64,000 nucleotides of DNA from Balaenoptera acutorostrata (GCF_949987535.1 NC_080074.1:38795641-38859640), one strand, 5' to 3'; positions 11,500 through 24,250 are shown, counted from the first letter of the stretch. The notes: generated by a model from the sequence alone, not told the origin. Made by a program: numbers and translations.

Positions 11500-13740
11500 G
11501 TTACAAGTGTGAATGAATGTGATTTGAAGTAGTACTCTTCTGACACATTAACACAAATAAGTAAAAGAGTCTCATGAGGTAACTGCTCAGCAAAAACAAT
11601 GACTCGCTCAAAAGACTACTATTGCACACAAACAGAGAAGGCTTTAAGCATTTTTAAGAGAGCATCATATTGCTTTGTTCACACTGTGACATCCCATCTA
11701 AATTACAGGTACTTGGCCTTGGGCAGTATGAACTGACTGTTCCAGGAAACCCTCCAAATTGGGTAACTGCTTACTTGGAGTAGCATAATAACCTCAGGTT
11801 AATTGAACCACTAGGATATTGTTTTTGTAAAAGTAGTTGGAAAGCACATCTCTCTATAGGACAATATTTTAACAGAGAAACATAACACGAAGAGAAATAC
11901 GTTCTTTAGCCCTACTGATACTTTCCACATGAGTACACTCAGAACCTGGCCCCATCCCACCAGCTTTCGCCACAGATTGCCCCCATCTCAGCATGAAAGG
12001 ACAGCCCAGGCATCTACACCTCTGCCAGGTCATCTCGGATTAAAACTGAGTGAATTGCCAGTGATGAGAAATGCAGCCAACAGGAAAAAGAATAAAAAGA
12101 AAGACTTTCAAGAAATCAATACCTGTTATCTGAACTGGATCCACTGTCAACAGAGAGAGAAGGCATGAATGAATGATCCTAAAGATCCCCAGGTTGTGAG
12201 TCATGCTTGGCAGCTAAATTCAAATCAGAAGATGAGGACACAATTTTATCTTGTTTGTTTTATTTTTATTCTAGAGGAAATGCAGGAAAAACAAAGAATT
12301 GAAGCAAAAGGAAATGGGATTCAGCTTAATTCAAACAAGAAAAAGATAAAATTATAATTAAAACTAAAGGTCAAATGTAAAAGTGAAGATCGAGATGTTT
12401 AAATTTCAAAGCGTAAATTTATTAAAATTTAAATATAATCCCCAATAAATATACGTTTAAAAGTACATTCTAAAGGAAAGTAAACTTCATCAGTCAGCCC
12501 TATTCAAGAGAGCTACTTAGGACACTCTTTGGAGCAGTGGTCCTCAACCAACCAACTCAGAAACAGGTCATGATGAGCTCATAAGGAACCAAACTCCAAA
12601 TCAGAGCAGGTTCCTAGAAAACCAGAAAGAGAGCAGGATGCCCACGGGGACCCTAAGCAGGTAACCCTGAAACCTCAGAACCATCCAGGGAATCAGGAGG
12701 GGGCAGAAGAGGAGGTACACCCTCCAATGCGAACCGGTATTTGTTGGAAGGGAGAGACGATGCCTCTTAGCATTTAATCCTGATGATAGCCATGACAACG
12801 TGATGAAGAAGGAACAAAAAGGAAAGGGGGAGAGGGAGAAAGGAGAAGAGAGAGCAGCCCCAGCACCATGCAGGGCAGGAGAAAGCCAATTTGTTGACAT
12901 AGTGTCATCTTGCTCTGGTTAAGGAGAAATGGGAAGAAGAGAGGGGAGAAATAGGTAAGGATTGAAACTAATGTGTTCTAAACCTTAGGACTTTAGGACT
13001 GCACATTTTTTCTGTGTTCATATTACATCTTCATCTTAACTATCCATTTCTCTCTCTTTAAGGCTATAACTCAGGCAGAATGATATGCTGCAATGTTCTG
13101 ATGAAACTGTCCTCTACAGCTGACGCTCCCAGAAGGCAGACACCACATTCATTAACTCATTCTGCACACTTAGCTCATGTCCACAGAGAGATGTTCTATA
13201 CAAGCTCTTATTAAAGTGGAAGAATACAATCAATCATTTTAGAAGGTCTAAAAAGAACGTTTTCTTCCCATTGAGCCTTGTAAATTATTCTGAGATTGTT
13301 TCTATAAAGACTATGTAATTGAGGGAGATACACAGGGAGCATCAATTTTGTTTGTTTTATTGCTTAAAATAAAGCGATCTGAAGCAAATGTGACACAATG
13401 TTAAGATTTTACAACGCCCAATGTTCAGTGTCCACTAAATTATTACCTTTATTTATTCTCTAAATGTTTCGTAAGGAAAAAGACTGTGGAGTCTTATTCA
13501 CAATATTTATTAATATTTTTGGAGAAAAATTTTGACAATATACATCAGAAAGTGTATAATTTCTCTTTGACCCAGAAATCTTCTAAGAATTCATCAGCAA
13601 GAAAGAAGGAAAGAAAGAAACAGAGAGAGACAGATGGACAGTCAGACACAGGGACAGAGAAATCTTTGGAACGCTGTGTCCAAAAAAGCAAGTATTTCTG
13701 CAAGTAAAGAGAAACCACCTAAAAATCAACAGGAAGGGAT
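11500..13740. other. Unassigned intronic sequence
   Basis: I recognise no gene, RNA or repeat family with confidence. A GAAA/GA-rich patch lies at 13602-13630. Open frames are below 100 codons and show no familiar protein. Confidence 0.5.
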
Positions 13741-13744
13741 TGTG

Positions 13745-14215
13745 AAATAAATAATCTTACATTCACCCAATATGTTTAAATATTCTGCATACGCTAAAAA
13801 TCATGAAATAGAAGAACAGAGGAATGGAAACATCACAACTTATTCCAAGTGGGAAAATGAGTTATCAAACAATATGAACAGTGTAATTCCATTTTTCTGT
13901 AAGAACAAAAATAGAGACCCAGAGAGTCAAACAGACTGACAAACAGAGATAATAGATTTTTAAAAGGCACAACACATACACATACAAAAATTATGTGTGT
14001 ACAAAAACTGGTGGTGAATCTGAATAAGGTTTGCAGTCTAACTAACTGTATTGTACAAATGTCAATTTTGGTTTTGATAATGTACTATAGTCATGTAAGA
14101 TGTTACCATTGGGGAAAGCTGAGTGATGGGTACAAATGACCTCTTTCTGCTATTTTTGCAACTTCTTATGAGTCTACAATTATTCCAAAATAAACATTTT
14201 AAAAGAAAATAAATA
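13745..14215 (+). mobile_element. Old L1 3' UTR fragment (L1MA/MB type)
   Basis: Near the end it carries 'aatgtactatagtcatgtaa', 'gatgttaccattggggaaag', 'tctgctatttttgcaacttc' and 'aattattccaaaataaaca', the usual 3' end of L1MA/MB elements, then an A-rich tail. Truncated and non-coding. Confidence 0.8.
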
Positions 14216-14594
14216 AAAGACTGAAGGGAAATATACCGACTATACCAAGATATATACTAAGAATTATTTAGATATTGAACTATAATTGATATTCCACCTA
14301 TTTTGGCTTTCCTGAGTTTATCTAATTAAAACAAAGTAATACTGCACCTTTGTGGGGGAAAAGCATAAACCTAAATTTCAATCAGAATTACTTTTGAATA
14401 AAAAATGTCAATGAAAAGTAATTCAAAACTTAGATCTCAAACCTAGGCTTTGTGATTATAAAACCTCTGCTCTTTTACCTAAGCCAGTTATATCCCCTCC
14501 AATTGCCCACCTTCACTCTCACCAAAACAACTTTACACATAGACAGAAACTAAATCCAACTTAACTAACAAGATACCACTGAGTGTAAGTTAAA

Positions 14595-14785
14595 ACATTA
14601 AGTAACCTACTGTACAGCACAGGGACCTCTACTCAGTGCTCTGTGGTGACCTAAATGGGAAGGAAATCCAAAAAAGAGGGGATATATGTATACGTAGAGC
14701 TGATTCACTTTGCTGTACAGTAGAAAGTGACACAACATTGTAAAGCAGCTATACTCCAATAAAAATTAATAAAAAAAGAAAAGTA
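14595..14785 (+). mobile_element. Truncated cetartiodactyl L1 3' end
   Basis: Only the last ~190 bp: 'tgtacagcacagggacctct', 'atatatgtatacgtagagct', 'gattcactttgctgtacagt', 'ctatactccaataaaaatta' and an A-rich tail. Homologous to the 3' UTR of the young L1s at 28524, 47671 and 48203, but more diverged. Confidence 0.85.
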
Positions 14786-14799
14786 GACAAAATTTTGTT

Positions 14800-16430
14800 T
14801 TTCCCTAGTTTTATCCTCAAAAAAATCTAAGACCAAGGTCACAAACTACATCTTTGCTCTATCCTTGCCAATTCTCCCACTATCTACATATCGTATCATA
14901 GATAAGACATTTTCCACTCACATTTCGATAATTTGAAACTTGGATACAGTGCAGCCTGCTCAATTATCCAAGAGTTCATCATCCAGCTGGTGCCAATCAA
15001 GCCCATTATGTCTCTTTATTCTCTTTTTTGTTACTTGTCTTTTCTTCACCTTCCTGTGTGTTAGCGCCTCTAGCAGAAAATGAGAGGCTGCACAAAGGGA
15101 TAAAATTAAAATTGGCTGACTCTTTTATCTGTTAAAGGATTCATTGGTTACAAAATGACCACTGTTCATCAAAATGTGAGCCTGAATGCTCTAGTTACTC
15201 ACACCTCAACAGTCAAAGGTAATTCAGAGTAGAGCTGATTGTAAAATAAAAGCAAATTTTATTACCCATATTTTCAGAAAATATAACTAGGTAGTTCGTA
15301 TCACTCATGATTACTCTCCTTTTATTAAACAGGAAAATGAAAGCTATCTTATCACAAGCAAAAACACTTTTTTCCTTTGATGTATGAAATCATACCTCAA
15401 AGTTATACTCTACCTGGACTCTCATTCAGCACCTGGAATAGTGTCTGGCATGTAGGAGGCATTCAAACATCTGATGAGTGAACAAGAGAAAGAACGAGAG
15501 AATAAATGAAGGAACAAATGAGTTAGGAATGGGTAAGTTCTAGAGCCAAAAAACTCCACTTTTAACAGGTCAACAAATGTGTGTGTGTGTGTCTGTGTGC
15601 GCACATCTGACTTGTTTTTTAAATCTGTTAACACCAGTAGTATGAGGATAAAATAGGATTAACTGGAGAGGAAATATGACACAATGAGAAGCTGATACAC
15701 TCTAAAGTCTAACAGATTTGGTTTTTCATCCAAGATCTGCCACCTGCATTCTAAGTGAACATGAGCTAGTTACTTAACTTTCCCTAAATTCTTCTTTAAG
15801 AACATATTCTCTTGAGAAGTTAAAAAACTATGGTAAGGAGTATTACTGGTGCTATTCTTACTGTGATAATATATTTTGTATTGTGTAACACTTCAACACA
15901 CACTCACATATGTGCATGCACACACACTCATACAAGTACACAGGTACAGAGTAAAATCATCTTTTAGGATTTAAGAGATTTTGATTTGAGTATTATTATT
16001 TCCATCAAATACAATATTTGAAATAACTAGATATTTAATAAGAAAAAGAAAATCTTCCTAATTAAAAATTTTTTCTAATTATAAATTTTAAAATTAATCC
16101 TTTTATAAATTAATTAAACTAAGGAAAGGAAATTTCATTAGGTTGGATCTACTAAGGCTGTAACAACAAATTACATTTCAAGCAGTTCTTGAAATATTCG
16201 GGTGAAATGAGATGTTTACAGTAGATATATGTAGAAGATCTTGAGCAGTCAGAGCTCAACATTTTAACATAATAATAAAATCAGTTTTGCATTTTTCTAA
16301 AATTCAAGCTTTTATCAGATTAAGATCAGCTTTTATTCCCAACAATGTAAATATTAACATTTTTATCATTTGTGGTAATACCATAAATGTATCCTAGAGA
16401 AATAATATTTTTATCTCATAGCTGTCACTT
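14800..16430. other. Unassigned intronic sequence
   Basis: Unique-looking AT-rich DNA with a short (TG)n at 15578-15602 and a CA-rich patch at 15893-15945. The 'ttctaagtgaacatgagctag' patch near 15750 could be a degraded MIR. Confidence 0.5.
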
Positions 16431-16930
16431 TTTTCTTTCTTTTTAAGTTTTTTAAATGGAGGTATAATCCATAGGTAACATTATATTAATTTCAGTGTAT
16501 AACATAATGATTCGATATTTGAGTACACAGTAAAATGTAAATGATCACAGTAAAATGATCACCATAAGTCAAGTACCATCTGTCACCACACATAGTTACA
16601 AATTTTTTTTCTTTTCTTATGATGAGGACTTTTAAAATTTACTCTCTTAGCAACTTTCAAGTATGCAATTCAGCATTATTAACTGTAGTCACCATGCTGT
16701 CCATTACATTCCAGGACTTATTTATCTTGCAACTGGAAGTCTGTACCTTTTGACCACCTTCACTCATTTCACCTACCCCTAACCCCCTCCCCTTTGGCAA
16801 CCACCAGTCTGTTCTCTGCATCTATGAGCTTAGTTTTTTGTTTGTTTTGTTATTTGTCCTGGTTTTTAGAATCCACATATAAGTGAAATCATATAATATT
16901 TGTCTTTTATTACTTTTAACCAGTGGGCTT
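16430..16930 (-). mobile_element. Old L1 3' UTR, reverse orientation
   Basis: 'tttaaatggaggtataatcc', 'gtataacataatgattcgat', 'ccatgctgtccattacattc', 'cccctttggcaaccaccagt' and 'atccacatataagtgaaatc' match the reverse complement of L1MA/MB-type 3' ends. 5'-truncated. Confidence 0.85.
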
Positions 16931-17935
16931 TCTTTGGTAAATAAAATTTGGTTTATCTGGTTAAGATATTTACTAAAAAAAAAAAGACTAAAAAATGATA
17001 ATCTGGTAACATGATACTGATACAACTCTTAAATCTGAAATTCTTGGAACCTGATATGTGCCAAGACAACTTTCCCAGTCCATACCCACATGGGAACTTG
17101 GTCTGTACTATATAAGTAAAGTATTTCCCTCCTTGCAGTATGTGTGTCTTTGGCTTGAGGACTCGATAAATATGCTGAAGAGAAGCAAAAGGAGCCAACT
17201 GCCTCATAATAAAACTTAGACTCATGAAGACAAGAAAATTTCAGACCCTCTCATGCCTAGATAGAAAGAAGATTCATGGATCATTTTGGGTCTTGGTGGG
17301 ATGGATGATTCAGGTAATAGCTACCTGTAATTTACATAAGAACCTAGATTTAGAAGATGGATTAAGAAAGTTAATCTCTATGTGGTGAAGTTGTAAAATC
17401 AGTTTGATGGATATATACAAGGTTATGTGCATTCCACTGCAGAGATAACAAAGGTGACTGAGATCTGACCCCTCCCCTTCTATCACCTAGTTGTGATTTT
17501 TTTAATTACTGGTAAGAGAAAAGTATCAGTGGAGTATGAGCTTATACAGTGGGTGTATAGTGACTAAACGGAGATGGGAATTGAGCATTCTTTGCCAAAC
17601 TAGCTTAAAGGGAAGTAAGATTCAAGGTGATGGGCTTTTTAGGAAAGAACCATTTGTCAAGAAGACATGTACAAGTTGACTCTGGGAAAACAGTGAAGAT
17701 TTACATTCCACTAAAATGAGAGGAGAGTGGAAGACACACAGAAACCTAGGAGACAAATGGGAGAAAGGAAGTTACATCTCTGATTAAACATTTTTAAAAA
17801 TTTTAACATTGTTTTCATTCCTTTGTACTTTGTAGGTACAGTCATACGACAACCAGACAGAAGAAGTTAAAGAGTGTAGTCACAACTCATTACCAAAATT
17901 AGGCTTTTACCATGTGACCCAATGGGTGTGAAAAA
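16931..17935. other. Unassigned intronic sequence
   Basis: Nothing recognisable. Contains A-run 16975-16985. Confidence 0.5.
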
Positions 17936-17937
17936 TT

Positions 17938-18150
17938 AAGTCTACCGCTATATTACAAGTCACTTAATCTCTCTGTCCTTTAGTTTACACAGTCATAAAA
18001 ATGCATTATAACTATACCTATCTCACAAGGCATCAGAAGGATTCAAAAAATACATAGTCTTAGCATAGCATCTGACCCAGAGCAAGTGCTCCATAATTAG
18101 CGACTGCTGTTGTATTGCCATGGGTGTTATTACTGTTGTTATTATTATCA
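17938..18150 (+). repeat. MIR SINE
   Basis: 'gtcacttaatctctctgtcc', 'atacctatctcacaaggcat', 'agagcaagtgctccataat' correspond to the second half of forward MIR. Confidence 0.65.
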
Positions 18151-18159
18151 ATATTGAGA

Positions 18160-19138
18160 GGCATGCCTCAGTTTTAAAGAAAGGAATCAATAGCTTAGTC
18201 ATGAGCTAGAGAATAATCACATGTGAGTTTCCTTCTCAATCTATTACAGACTCTCCAAATATTATTGTGGTTCACCCCCTAAACACTCAACGGAAAATTT
18301 AACATTTTTAGATCATTTGTTCCCCAAAGTTTTGCAACACCTATGGTATAACACAGGTAAGTGAGACAGCCCACAACTCATGGTCCTTGTACTGGATTTC
18401 AAAAATAAGATATTCATATTAGAACCAAGAGAGACAGATACAATATGATTCCTAAAAAACTCACTTCTGCACTTAACATATGCCATTTATCAAGGCCTGT
18501 CCACCTGCACTAGGATCAAGATGAAAAGCAACGAAAGCAAAACAGCAAAGAACACTATACTTGAATGCATTAAAAAAGTAATCAAAATCAACAACTGCCA
18601 TAATTACAAACATACAACAAGTCCTAGCATTTTCTTTTACTGAGAAGTTGGAGGAAAGGAAAATTTTCAAATATTCATAATTAGATGAATTAATTAGGCT
18701 ATTTATCACCATGTTCTCATAAAAATAATGTGAAAGCATACTACAAGCAATGAGTAATGTGGTCATTATAGATTTTCCTTAAGCCAGAAAACCAACACAG
18801 CATTTTTAAGGGAAGGGCTTAATATTGTTTTCTACTGTCCAAGAAACATTTCTAAAGTAGGTAACAATTAATATAAAGCCCCTCTCCCACCACTTTTGGG
18901 ACTGTTGTACACATTTTAAATATTTTATATAAAAAATACAGTTTATTTTTTCAAAGAACATCAATCTATTATTCCAGATATAATAGGGATATTTTCCACA
19001 TGTTTCTGATATGTAGATGCAGATTTTTTAAATTACTTTTAGTGGTTTCAGTGGAGAAGGGGTAAGAGAAGAAAAAAAAAAAACTAAAATTAACTAAGAC
19101 AATTATTATAGAAACAATATAATGTAGTATATATTTAG
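18160..19138. other. Unassigned intronic sequence
   Basis: I see no gene or named repeat. An A-run lies at 19073-19083. Confidence 0.5.
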
Positions 19139-19139
19139 A

Positions 19140-19720
19140 GTACAGACACTAAATTCAGACTGCCTGGGTTCAAATCCTAGATCTGCTTACTAGTTCTTTT
19201 GTTTTTTGTTTTTTTAAATTAATTAATTTATTTATTTTTGGCTGTGTTGGGTCTTCGTTTCTGTGCGAGGGCTTTCTCTAGTTGTGGCAAGCGGGGGCCA
19301 CTCTTCATCGCGGTGCGCAGGCCTCTCACTATCGCGGCCTCTCTTGCTGCGGAGCACAGGCTCCAGACGCGCAGGCTCAGTAGTTGTGGCTCACGGGCCT
19401 AGTTGCTCCGCGGCATGTGGGATCTTCCCAGGCCAGGGCTCGAACCCGTGTCCCCTGCATTGGCTGGCAGATTCTCAACCACTGCGCCACCAGGGAAGCC
19501 CTACTTACTAGTTTTATATGTTTAGGCAAGTTTCTTAAACTCTCTGTATCTCCATTTCTATACCCACTAAACGAGAATAAAAGGTACCCTACGTCACAGG
19601 GTTGTTAGAAATATTAAATAAATTCAAGTACTTAAATAAATTCAAGTACTTAGTATTGTACCTGGCTCATAGCATGGATACCATAAAGCTTAGCTGTTCT
19701 CACTATATGCTGGACACTCA
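19140..19720 (+). repeat. MIR SINE split by a CHR SINE
   Basis: The left part (19155-19195, 'cagactgcctgggttcaaat') and right part (19504-19720, 'gtttaggcaagtttcttaaa', 'agggttgttagaaatatta', 'gtacctggctcatagcatgg') are consecutive pieces of one forward MIR. A younger CHR SINE sits between them. The right part holds a perfect 18-bp tandem duplication at 19615-19650. Confidence 0.85.
19196..19503 (-). mobile_element. CHR-type SINE (copy 2)
   Basis: Reverse-oriented CHR SINE, with its T/A-rich tail (rc of AAATA repeats) on the left and its tRNA-like head on the right. The target-site duplication 'cttactagtt' lies at 19186-19195 and 19504-19513, inside the MIR. Internal promoter relic: 'gggctcgaacccgtg' is the reverse complement of a tRNA B box. 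Confidence 0.93.
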
Positions 19721-19799
19721 CTATTTATGTACATGAGCAAACTTACTCATTCTAACAGTCCTAGAAGTTATTATTATAGATTATATATATATTGTTGAT

Positions 19800-20165
19800 T
19801 TCACAACCAATAGTCAGGCTGGATTACACACAGTAACAATGGCAAACCCTCAACAACTTGAAAATACGTTTACTTCTCACTCATGCAACTTTACTGAGGC
19901 TTCAAGTGGACTCCCGGAAGCATTGTCATCTTTGCATTTTTGCTCAGCAATCCAGGCTACAGGTGCTTCCACGATGGATCTGACAGACCAGAGGGGACTA
20001 AGGATTGAAGCACTGGCCACTAAATGTTTCACCAGGAAGTGACACGCCTTAGTCCAGTTGCATTAGCCAAAGCTAATCACATAACCACGCCTGGGTGGGG
20101 AAATCCAATCCTCCTGTGTGCTCAAAAGTAGATAACAGACATTGCTGAACAATAATACCCACCAC
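19800..20165 (+). repeat. Ancient interspersed repeat, family not named
   Basis: Contains 'tttacttctcactcatgcaa', 'caatccaggctacaggtgct', 'ccaggaagtgacacgcc' and 'gctaatcacataaccacgcc'. It appears to be the same family as the elements at 6580 (opposite strand) and 62520 (same strand). Assignment is by pattern memory only. Confidence 0.4.
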
Positions 20166-20304
20166 AGTCCCCATTTTATAATTATTTGGGACAATGTATT
20201 GTTCAAAGAGTGGGGCCTAAGTTTTAACCCAGATCAGTTTGTTTTTCTCCACTAATAATGATCCTCAAGAGTTTTTTTCTCCTACCCACCAAAATAGCTT
20301 ATCG

Positions 20305-20538
20305 CAGGGGTCCCTAACCCCCAGGCCAAGGACCGGTAGAGGTCCACTGCCTGTTGGGAACCGGGTCGCAGAGCAGGAGGTGAGCAGTGGGCTAGCGAGC
20401 TAAGCCTCATCTGTTGCTCCCCATCGCTCCCCATCACTTGCGTTACCGCCTGAACCATCCCCCCACAGCCTTCGCCGTTCGTGGAAAAACTGTCTTCCAC
20501 AAAACTGGTCCCTGGTGCCAAAAGGTTGGGGACCGCTG
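20305..20538 (+). mobile_element. MER1-type nonautonomous hAT-Charlie element
   Basis: Complete short DNA transposon of 234 bp. Terminal inverted repeats: 'caggggtccctaaccccc' at the left and the complement of 'aggttggggaccgctg' at the right. It is flanked by a perfect 8-bp target-site duplication (gcttatcg) at 20297-20304 and 20539-20546, the hallmark of hAT transposition. The interior carries 'ggaaccgggtcgcagagcag' and 'ctgtcttccacaaaactggt', as in MER1. It encodes no transposase. Confidence 0.95.
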
Positions 20539-20559
20539 GCTTATCGTACAAATTCCCAT

Positions 20560-21545
20560 TAGTAACAGTGACAAACTTCATTCGGCCTTGATTAAGCAGG
20601 GAGAGTTGGGAAGAAGGCAATGTCAGGGCATTTGTGGTTTAGAAAAGCGCTAAATTCTCAATTGAGAATCGATGAAACGCTACGAAAACTTTAATAAAGT
20701 GTGGAGAGAAAGCAAAGTGAGATTAGTGCAAAAGTAGATTTTTCTAAGCTCCGATGCATTTGCCTATGGTTATTTTAGCAGTCAATAATAATGATTTTAT
20801 GTCCCTTCGACTACTAAATTTTTTTACCATTTTATTGTACTAATTTTTTTCTTGCACAAATATCTATATTGATCATGTCTACAGCAGATACTGAGCATTC
20901 TTTCTTTTCCCTTAATCTTCCCAAATTTCTTTTACTTAACTGATGTCACTTGGGAGACATCTTAAAAATTATACTTGGGAAATGTTGTTATTCTAACATC
21001 AAAACCTAAGGAGAACGTATTCCTATTGTCCAGAGTTATCTCTTAAATCAAAGACCTACAGACTTTAGATGCGTTTCTTCCACTGAGAGCAACTTATATT
21101 TTAAATCAGTAAAATTCACTACTTACCTAAAAGTTATAAATCAAACGCTATCCTTCTCTAACATTGTATTTGAAAAAGCGGTTTTCAGCTATTCTAAGAT
21201 TTTCAACTGGACTATTTCAAACTGGAAACTCTTAAACTTCAATTTTCCTAGATAGTATAAGAATAATACTTCTCCTTTCTATGCACTGTCGCTTACCTCA
21301 TTTGGCCATAATACCAGCAAAAGTTTATATAATTCATACTTTTTACAAGTTCTCTAACCACATGGTTTAAATAATTAATTTCTACATTCAGATGTGCTTC
21401 CTAAAACTGTAGTTTAAAGAAGTTATTACATTCATATATATTATCACAAAGATTCATTAGCCTCCCACACATTTCTCTCTCAAATGTCACACCACAATGG
21501 AAAGCAATGATCTCCCTCATGGAGTTGCTGCTTAAGCAGAAATTC
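20560..21545. other. Unassigned intronic sequence
   Basis: AT-rich. I see no gene, RNA or named repeat. Confidence 0.5.
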
Positions 21546-21548
21546 TTC

Positions 21549-21616
21549 AAAAAAAAAAAAAAAAAAAGAAAGAAAGAAAAGAAAAAGAAGAAGGAGGAGG
21601 AGGAGAAGGAGAAACA
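21549..21616 (+). repeat. Poly-purine tract: poly(A), GAAA and GGA/GAAG repeats
   Basis: About 68 consecutive purines: an A-run of about 20, then GAAA units, then AAG and GGA units. On the minus strand it yields a Phe/Ser-rich spurious open frame. A mirror-symmetric purine tract of this type can form triplex DNA. Confidence 0.9.
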
Positions 21617-21619
21617 AAT

Positions 21620-22865
21620 AATTTCAACCACTGGATTTTTTTTTCTCAACTAACAGTATATAGCATGAACAAAGGAAAAGTAAGCCACCTTCCAGGAGGT
21701 GATAAGAGTTTGGACTTTCTCCCACACTTGGTCACAACTGATTGAATTTCCATTGTTCATTGATTGTGCCATTTGTCAGGCAATCCATCCTTGCTTATGT
21801 AATCGTAGCATTCCAGTAGTTCACTCTGTTCTGTCCTGAACGTTCAGCAGCATGACAGAGAAAATTACACACAGAACAGCACCAAGCCGCTGACCTTTAG
21901 AATATAAAATAAGGCCGATCTTTTGAAATTGGTCTTTGTTGATGAGGTTATCTGAGGGACAGTATTTCTAACAGGTCATTTTTCATGCTGACCAGGTACC
22001 TTAATAAAATATTTTTTATTTATAAAAAATGATAATTTAAATTTGAAATATACCTGTACTGTGCACAATATTATGAATAAATTCATTTTATTTAGAGTTT
22101 GTCAAAAGGGGACACATTTTTCATCTCTAGATAAAACTCTCACCTTCAAACCAGAATTAAATATAATTTTAATAATACCTGATAAATACGAAGGAAATTT
22201 TACAGGAAAGAAAGAAAGAAAGAGAGAGAGAGACTGAATTTCTGAAACAGCTTAACATGGCTGACTAATTGTTTGCCAAAGAGTCAAAATTCAGTAGAGG
22301 AATTAAATTACTTTCTGGTAATATATAATCAACATTATATTTTCCTTATTTGTTTTCTTTTGAAAGAATGTCAAACTCAGAAAAGTTGCAAGTACAAGAT
22401 AAAGAACTTTCTTCCCTCTGAACCACTTACTGACATGATGTCTGAAACCCCAGAATAATTTAACAAATCAACAAATCTTAGTTCTTTCATGTTTTTTTAA
22501 CTGCCTCCTTATCTTCCCTGTCAAACTCACAATCAAATGCTTAGATATCTAGCTCACTAGAATCTCTGCAATATACAACAAGAACATATAGATCTGCTGA
22601 GTAGCTTTTTACTCCATCTTTTAGACTTTTCCATTTTGTTTCTTCCATGAACTTGTGGTATCTAAAGAAAAAAAAAAAGATAAGAAACCACACAAAGTTC
22701 AACTTGTAAAAACACGGAGTCCTGTTGATGGGGAACAGGTTTCAAAATAAGCAAAATTCCCTTGATTCCTATTTCACAGATTTCTTCACTTCTGCCTTTA
22801 AACAAAGGATTCTCCTAAAGGGGGAGGAGGGGAAAGTAAAGATAGTGAGGAAACTATTTTTCAGG
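21620..22865. other. Unassigned intronic sequence with a short GAAA/GA repeat
   Basis: Mostly unique-looking. A purine repeat ('gaaagaaagaaagagagagagaga') lies at 22207-22233 and an A-run at 22667-22679. I recognise no gene. Confidence 0.55.
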
Positions 22866-22879
22866 TAACCCAGACACCT

Positions 22880-23510
22880 CCACATGCTATCATCTTGTGT
22901 CCCCTTCCTGTCACTGTCAAACATCTCCATGGACTCGTTTTGCCTACCATCAGTTCACCCCATAACGCAGAATGCTGGCTTTGGCTTTCATCTCTCCACT
23001 GACATCGCATTATTAAAACTCACTGAGGATCCCTGAGTCAAAACTGCTATCTTTCAATCCAATAGCCTCAAAACATCTCTAGAGCCCTTTACCGCTATTG
23101 ATTTGCCCTATTTTTATCTCTTTTCTCCCTCTTACTCCATGGCACAAAAATATCCTGCTCTTCCTTCTCTACTTCTTTGAACAAGCCTCATTCACTCTCA
23201 TAGGTTTTTTTTTTTTTCCCCTTCTACTTGTCTTCCAAGTTCAGTTTTCAGTATTTTTTTCTTTCTCTCTCTCCCTCTCCTCTTTCTCCCTCTAAATTGC
23301 TCTCTCTCTCTCCCCACTCGGCATTCACCAAGCTTCAGCTCTCACCTCTTTACAAATTTCAGTCAAATCTATAATTCTACAAGTCCTCGCCAAGTTTTCA
23401 ACTCATTATCTTTAATTTCACAATCAATTCCTCCACTTGGATATCTGAGTCAAATTGTCACGTTGACCATAACTTCTTTACTTCCCTACACCCCACTGCC
23501 AGGCAGTCAC
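22880..23510 (+). repeat. Probable L2 LINE fragment, pyrimidine-rich
   Basis: CT-rich on the plus strand with L2-like phrases ('cttcctgtcactgtcaaac', 'tcctccacttggatatctga', 'acttccctacaccccactgc'). The T/C-rich section 23200-23310 is low in complexity. Confidence 0.5.
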
Positions 23511-23799
23511 TATGTCTAATTTAGCTTGGGACAGCAGTCACTCAGTTCCAGCCAAGTGTTGCAATGCAAGAATGCTGACTCACTGCTGACAGATATTCTG
23601 CTTTTTTTTTTTTTAAGAGAAGCCCCCAAAACTGAATCATTAAAGGAAATTTATATTTTAGATGAAATCTTCCAATGTTTAAATACTGACAACTACTTTA
23701 AAAAGCAAACAAACAAAAAGCACTTGGGTCACACAAAACCTATCTGCAGGATTACAATCAGGTTGTGACTTACAGCCTAAGAAGTGAATGCAAATGCCT

Positions 23800-24060
23800 T
23801 AGCTTCTATTCCAAGCCTTCCAAAACCATCCTGAAACTACCTTCTGAATTTGAGTACCAGTAACTCAAAATAACCACTAGAAGCCAACTGTTCATTCTAT
23901 CCTACAAGCATATTTGGTTCTTTCTCACCGCTATCCCTCTGTCATGTTTGTTCTGCACACAGAAGTGTTTTTCTTTCTAAGTCCTACTTTAAGATTGAGT
24001 TTAAATGCTATCATTTCCCTGAAAACTTCCTGGACCATATTAGCTTATATATTCCAAAGA
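23800..24060 (+). repeat. L2 LINE fragment
   Basis: 'ttgagtttaaatgctatcat' and 'ttccctgaaaacttcctgga' match the L2 segment that normally reads 'cagcttaaatgtcacttcc...gaagccttccctga'. Confidence 0.6.
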
Positions 24061-24067
24061 CATTAGT

Positions 24068-24250
24068 ACCTAGTACTGTGTGTCAGGCACAGTCCTAGAC
24101 GTTTTACATACTCCCCACCACCACTATAATCCTAAGAAATTGATACTATCATCATTCTTATTTTATTCTTATTCAATAAGGATATTGAAGCCTGTCCAAA
24201 GCAAGCGGCGGACCTGGGGTTGAACGCAAACATTTCTTGTTCCAGTGCAG
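24068..24250 (-). repeat. MIR SINE, reverse orientation
   Basis: 'gtgtcaggcacagtcctaga', 'cgttttacatactcccc', 'gatactatcatcattcttat', 'cggacctggggttgaacg'. It lies between two L2 fragments and probably inserted in one L2. Confidence 0.7.
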
